Part shown: positions 63,585-64,000 of the stretch, in pieces | Layout of the letters: each line of letters starts with the position of its first letter | Position numbering within the stretch: the first letter of the stretch is position 1 | Origin: Doryteuthis pealeii | Lineage: Eukaryota > Mollusca > Cephalopoda > Myopsida > Loliginidae | Direction of reading: 5' to 3' | Assembly: GCA_023376005.1 (NCBI GenBank) | Contig: CM042157.1 | Location: 20,750,258 to 20,814,257, forward strand | Length of the DNA stretch: 64,000 nt | The notes under the pieces: model-generated | Seen by the model: the letters and a program-made list of their open reading frames with translations, nothing else | The model's database searches: none | Told to the model about the DNA's origin: nothing | Program-made: the position numbers and the translations under genes

Positions 63585-64000
63585 TATATACGGGATGTTA
63601 CAAGGGATAGATATTTATTCTTGGTGGTAAAATCGACGCTATAACATTTCGGTCTTCATGACTTCCTTCAGGGCATGAGATGAGTTCTTGTGTCGGAGGA
63701 TTCAATTCTTTTTCTAAAGAGGTATCTTTGGTCGCTAGTGACAGGAAGTGGTGGTTGGTTGCTGCTTATGTGGGGTGTATGTTTGGGATGGAGGTATCCG
63801 TTGATTATGGGGGGGGGGCAGTTGGGACAGTATTGTCGGACTGATTTCCTATTTTACCCCCCCCCCACACACACACACATATATATATATATACTAATCT
63901 TGGAGATCAGGAATAAAACACGATTGAATTCTTGTTTAAATCAATATTTGTGTGCGAATACCAGTTCTTCATTTTCAAAATCATATGAAGAAGCAGCCTT
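63585..64000. other. Unassigned end of window
   Basis: Contains CATTTCGGTCTTCATGACTT (minus: GAAGACCGAAATG), a poly-G/poly-C pair (63,810-63,817; 63,858-63,866), a short CA/TA block at 63,868-63,892, and no recognised gene. Confidence 0.4.

Noticed and set aside
63640..63690. Hammerhead on the minus strand around CCTGAAGGAAG...GACCGAAATG
   Set aside because: CTGAAGGA cannot be read as CUGANGA, so the core is not formed.

Overview
This is a eukaryotic, AT-rich window with almost no host coding sequence. It is packed with (TA)n, (CA/TG)n, (CT/GA)n and trinucleotide microsatellites and with short, decayed mobile elements. tRNA-derived SINEs, several non-LTR retrotransposon tails, Helitron ends, a mariner relic and a solo LTR point to an invertebrate metazoan. 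A cephalopod or other mollusc is my best guess from the overall style, but that is inference. There are no bacterial operons and no CRISPR array. I recognise only one host exon: a 78-82 nt kinase-homology exon of a receptor guanylate cyclase at 18,333, so the surrounding DNA is probably intronic.

Layout. 1-5,650: microsatellites, a tandem duplication, one full-length tRNA-headed SINE and the first Helitron. 5,780-12,839: a giant inverted repeat (two arms of about 3.45 kb) whose right arm is full of small indels and ends in a 100-N gap. 12,940-18,214: a fold-back element carrying telomere-type repeats, a 1 kb pyrimidine minisatellite that splits a SINE, and a LINE 3' end. 18,215-32,890: one locus present three times. 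Copy A is forward (18,215-24,900, ending in a second 100-N gap), copy A' is inverted (25,001-26,595) and copy A'' is forward (26,596-about 32,890). 33,000-45,000: a hammerhead SINE, Helitron arrays, LINE C-termini and a mariner relic. 45,000-64,000: a solo LTR, more SINEs and Helitrons, a nest of three R4/Dong-like LINE tails, and a reverse transcriptase fragment.

The most interesting signal is self-cleaving RNA. A tRNA-Asp-headed retroposon (33,013-33,291 minus; 5'-truncated copy at 19,058 plus; 3' body at 1-133) carries a textbook type I hammerhead ribozyme of 42 nt, identical in both copies, directly after the pol III-type head. It is present in copy A but absent from A' and A''. Three unrelated repeat families carry further hammerhead-like folds that all have one extra base between the CUGANGA box and helix II (6,161; 18,642/18,741; 40,954). 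Several of these lie in fold-back elements that share a boundary motif. Both large duplicated structures abut gaps and have indel-rich arms, so assembly artefact or uncollapsed haplotypes must be considered before reading them as biology.
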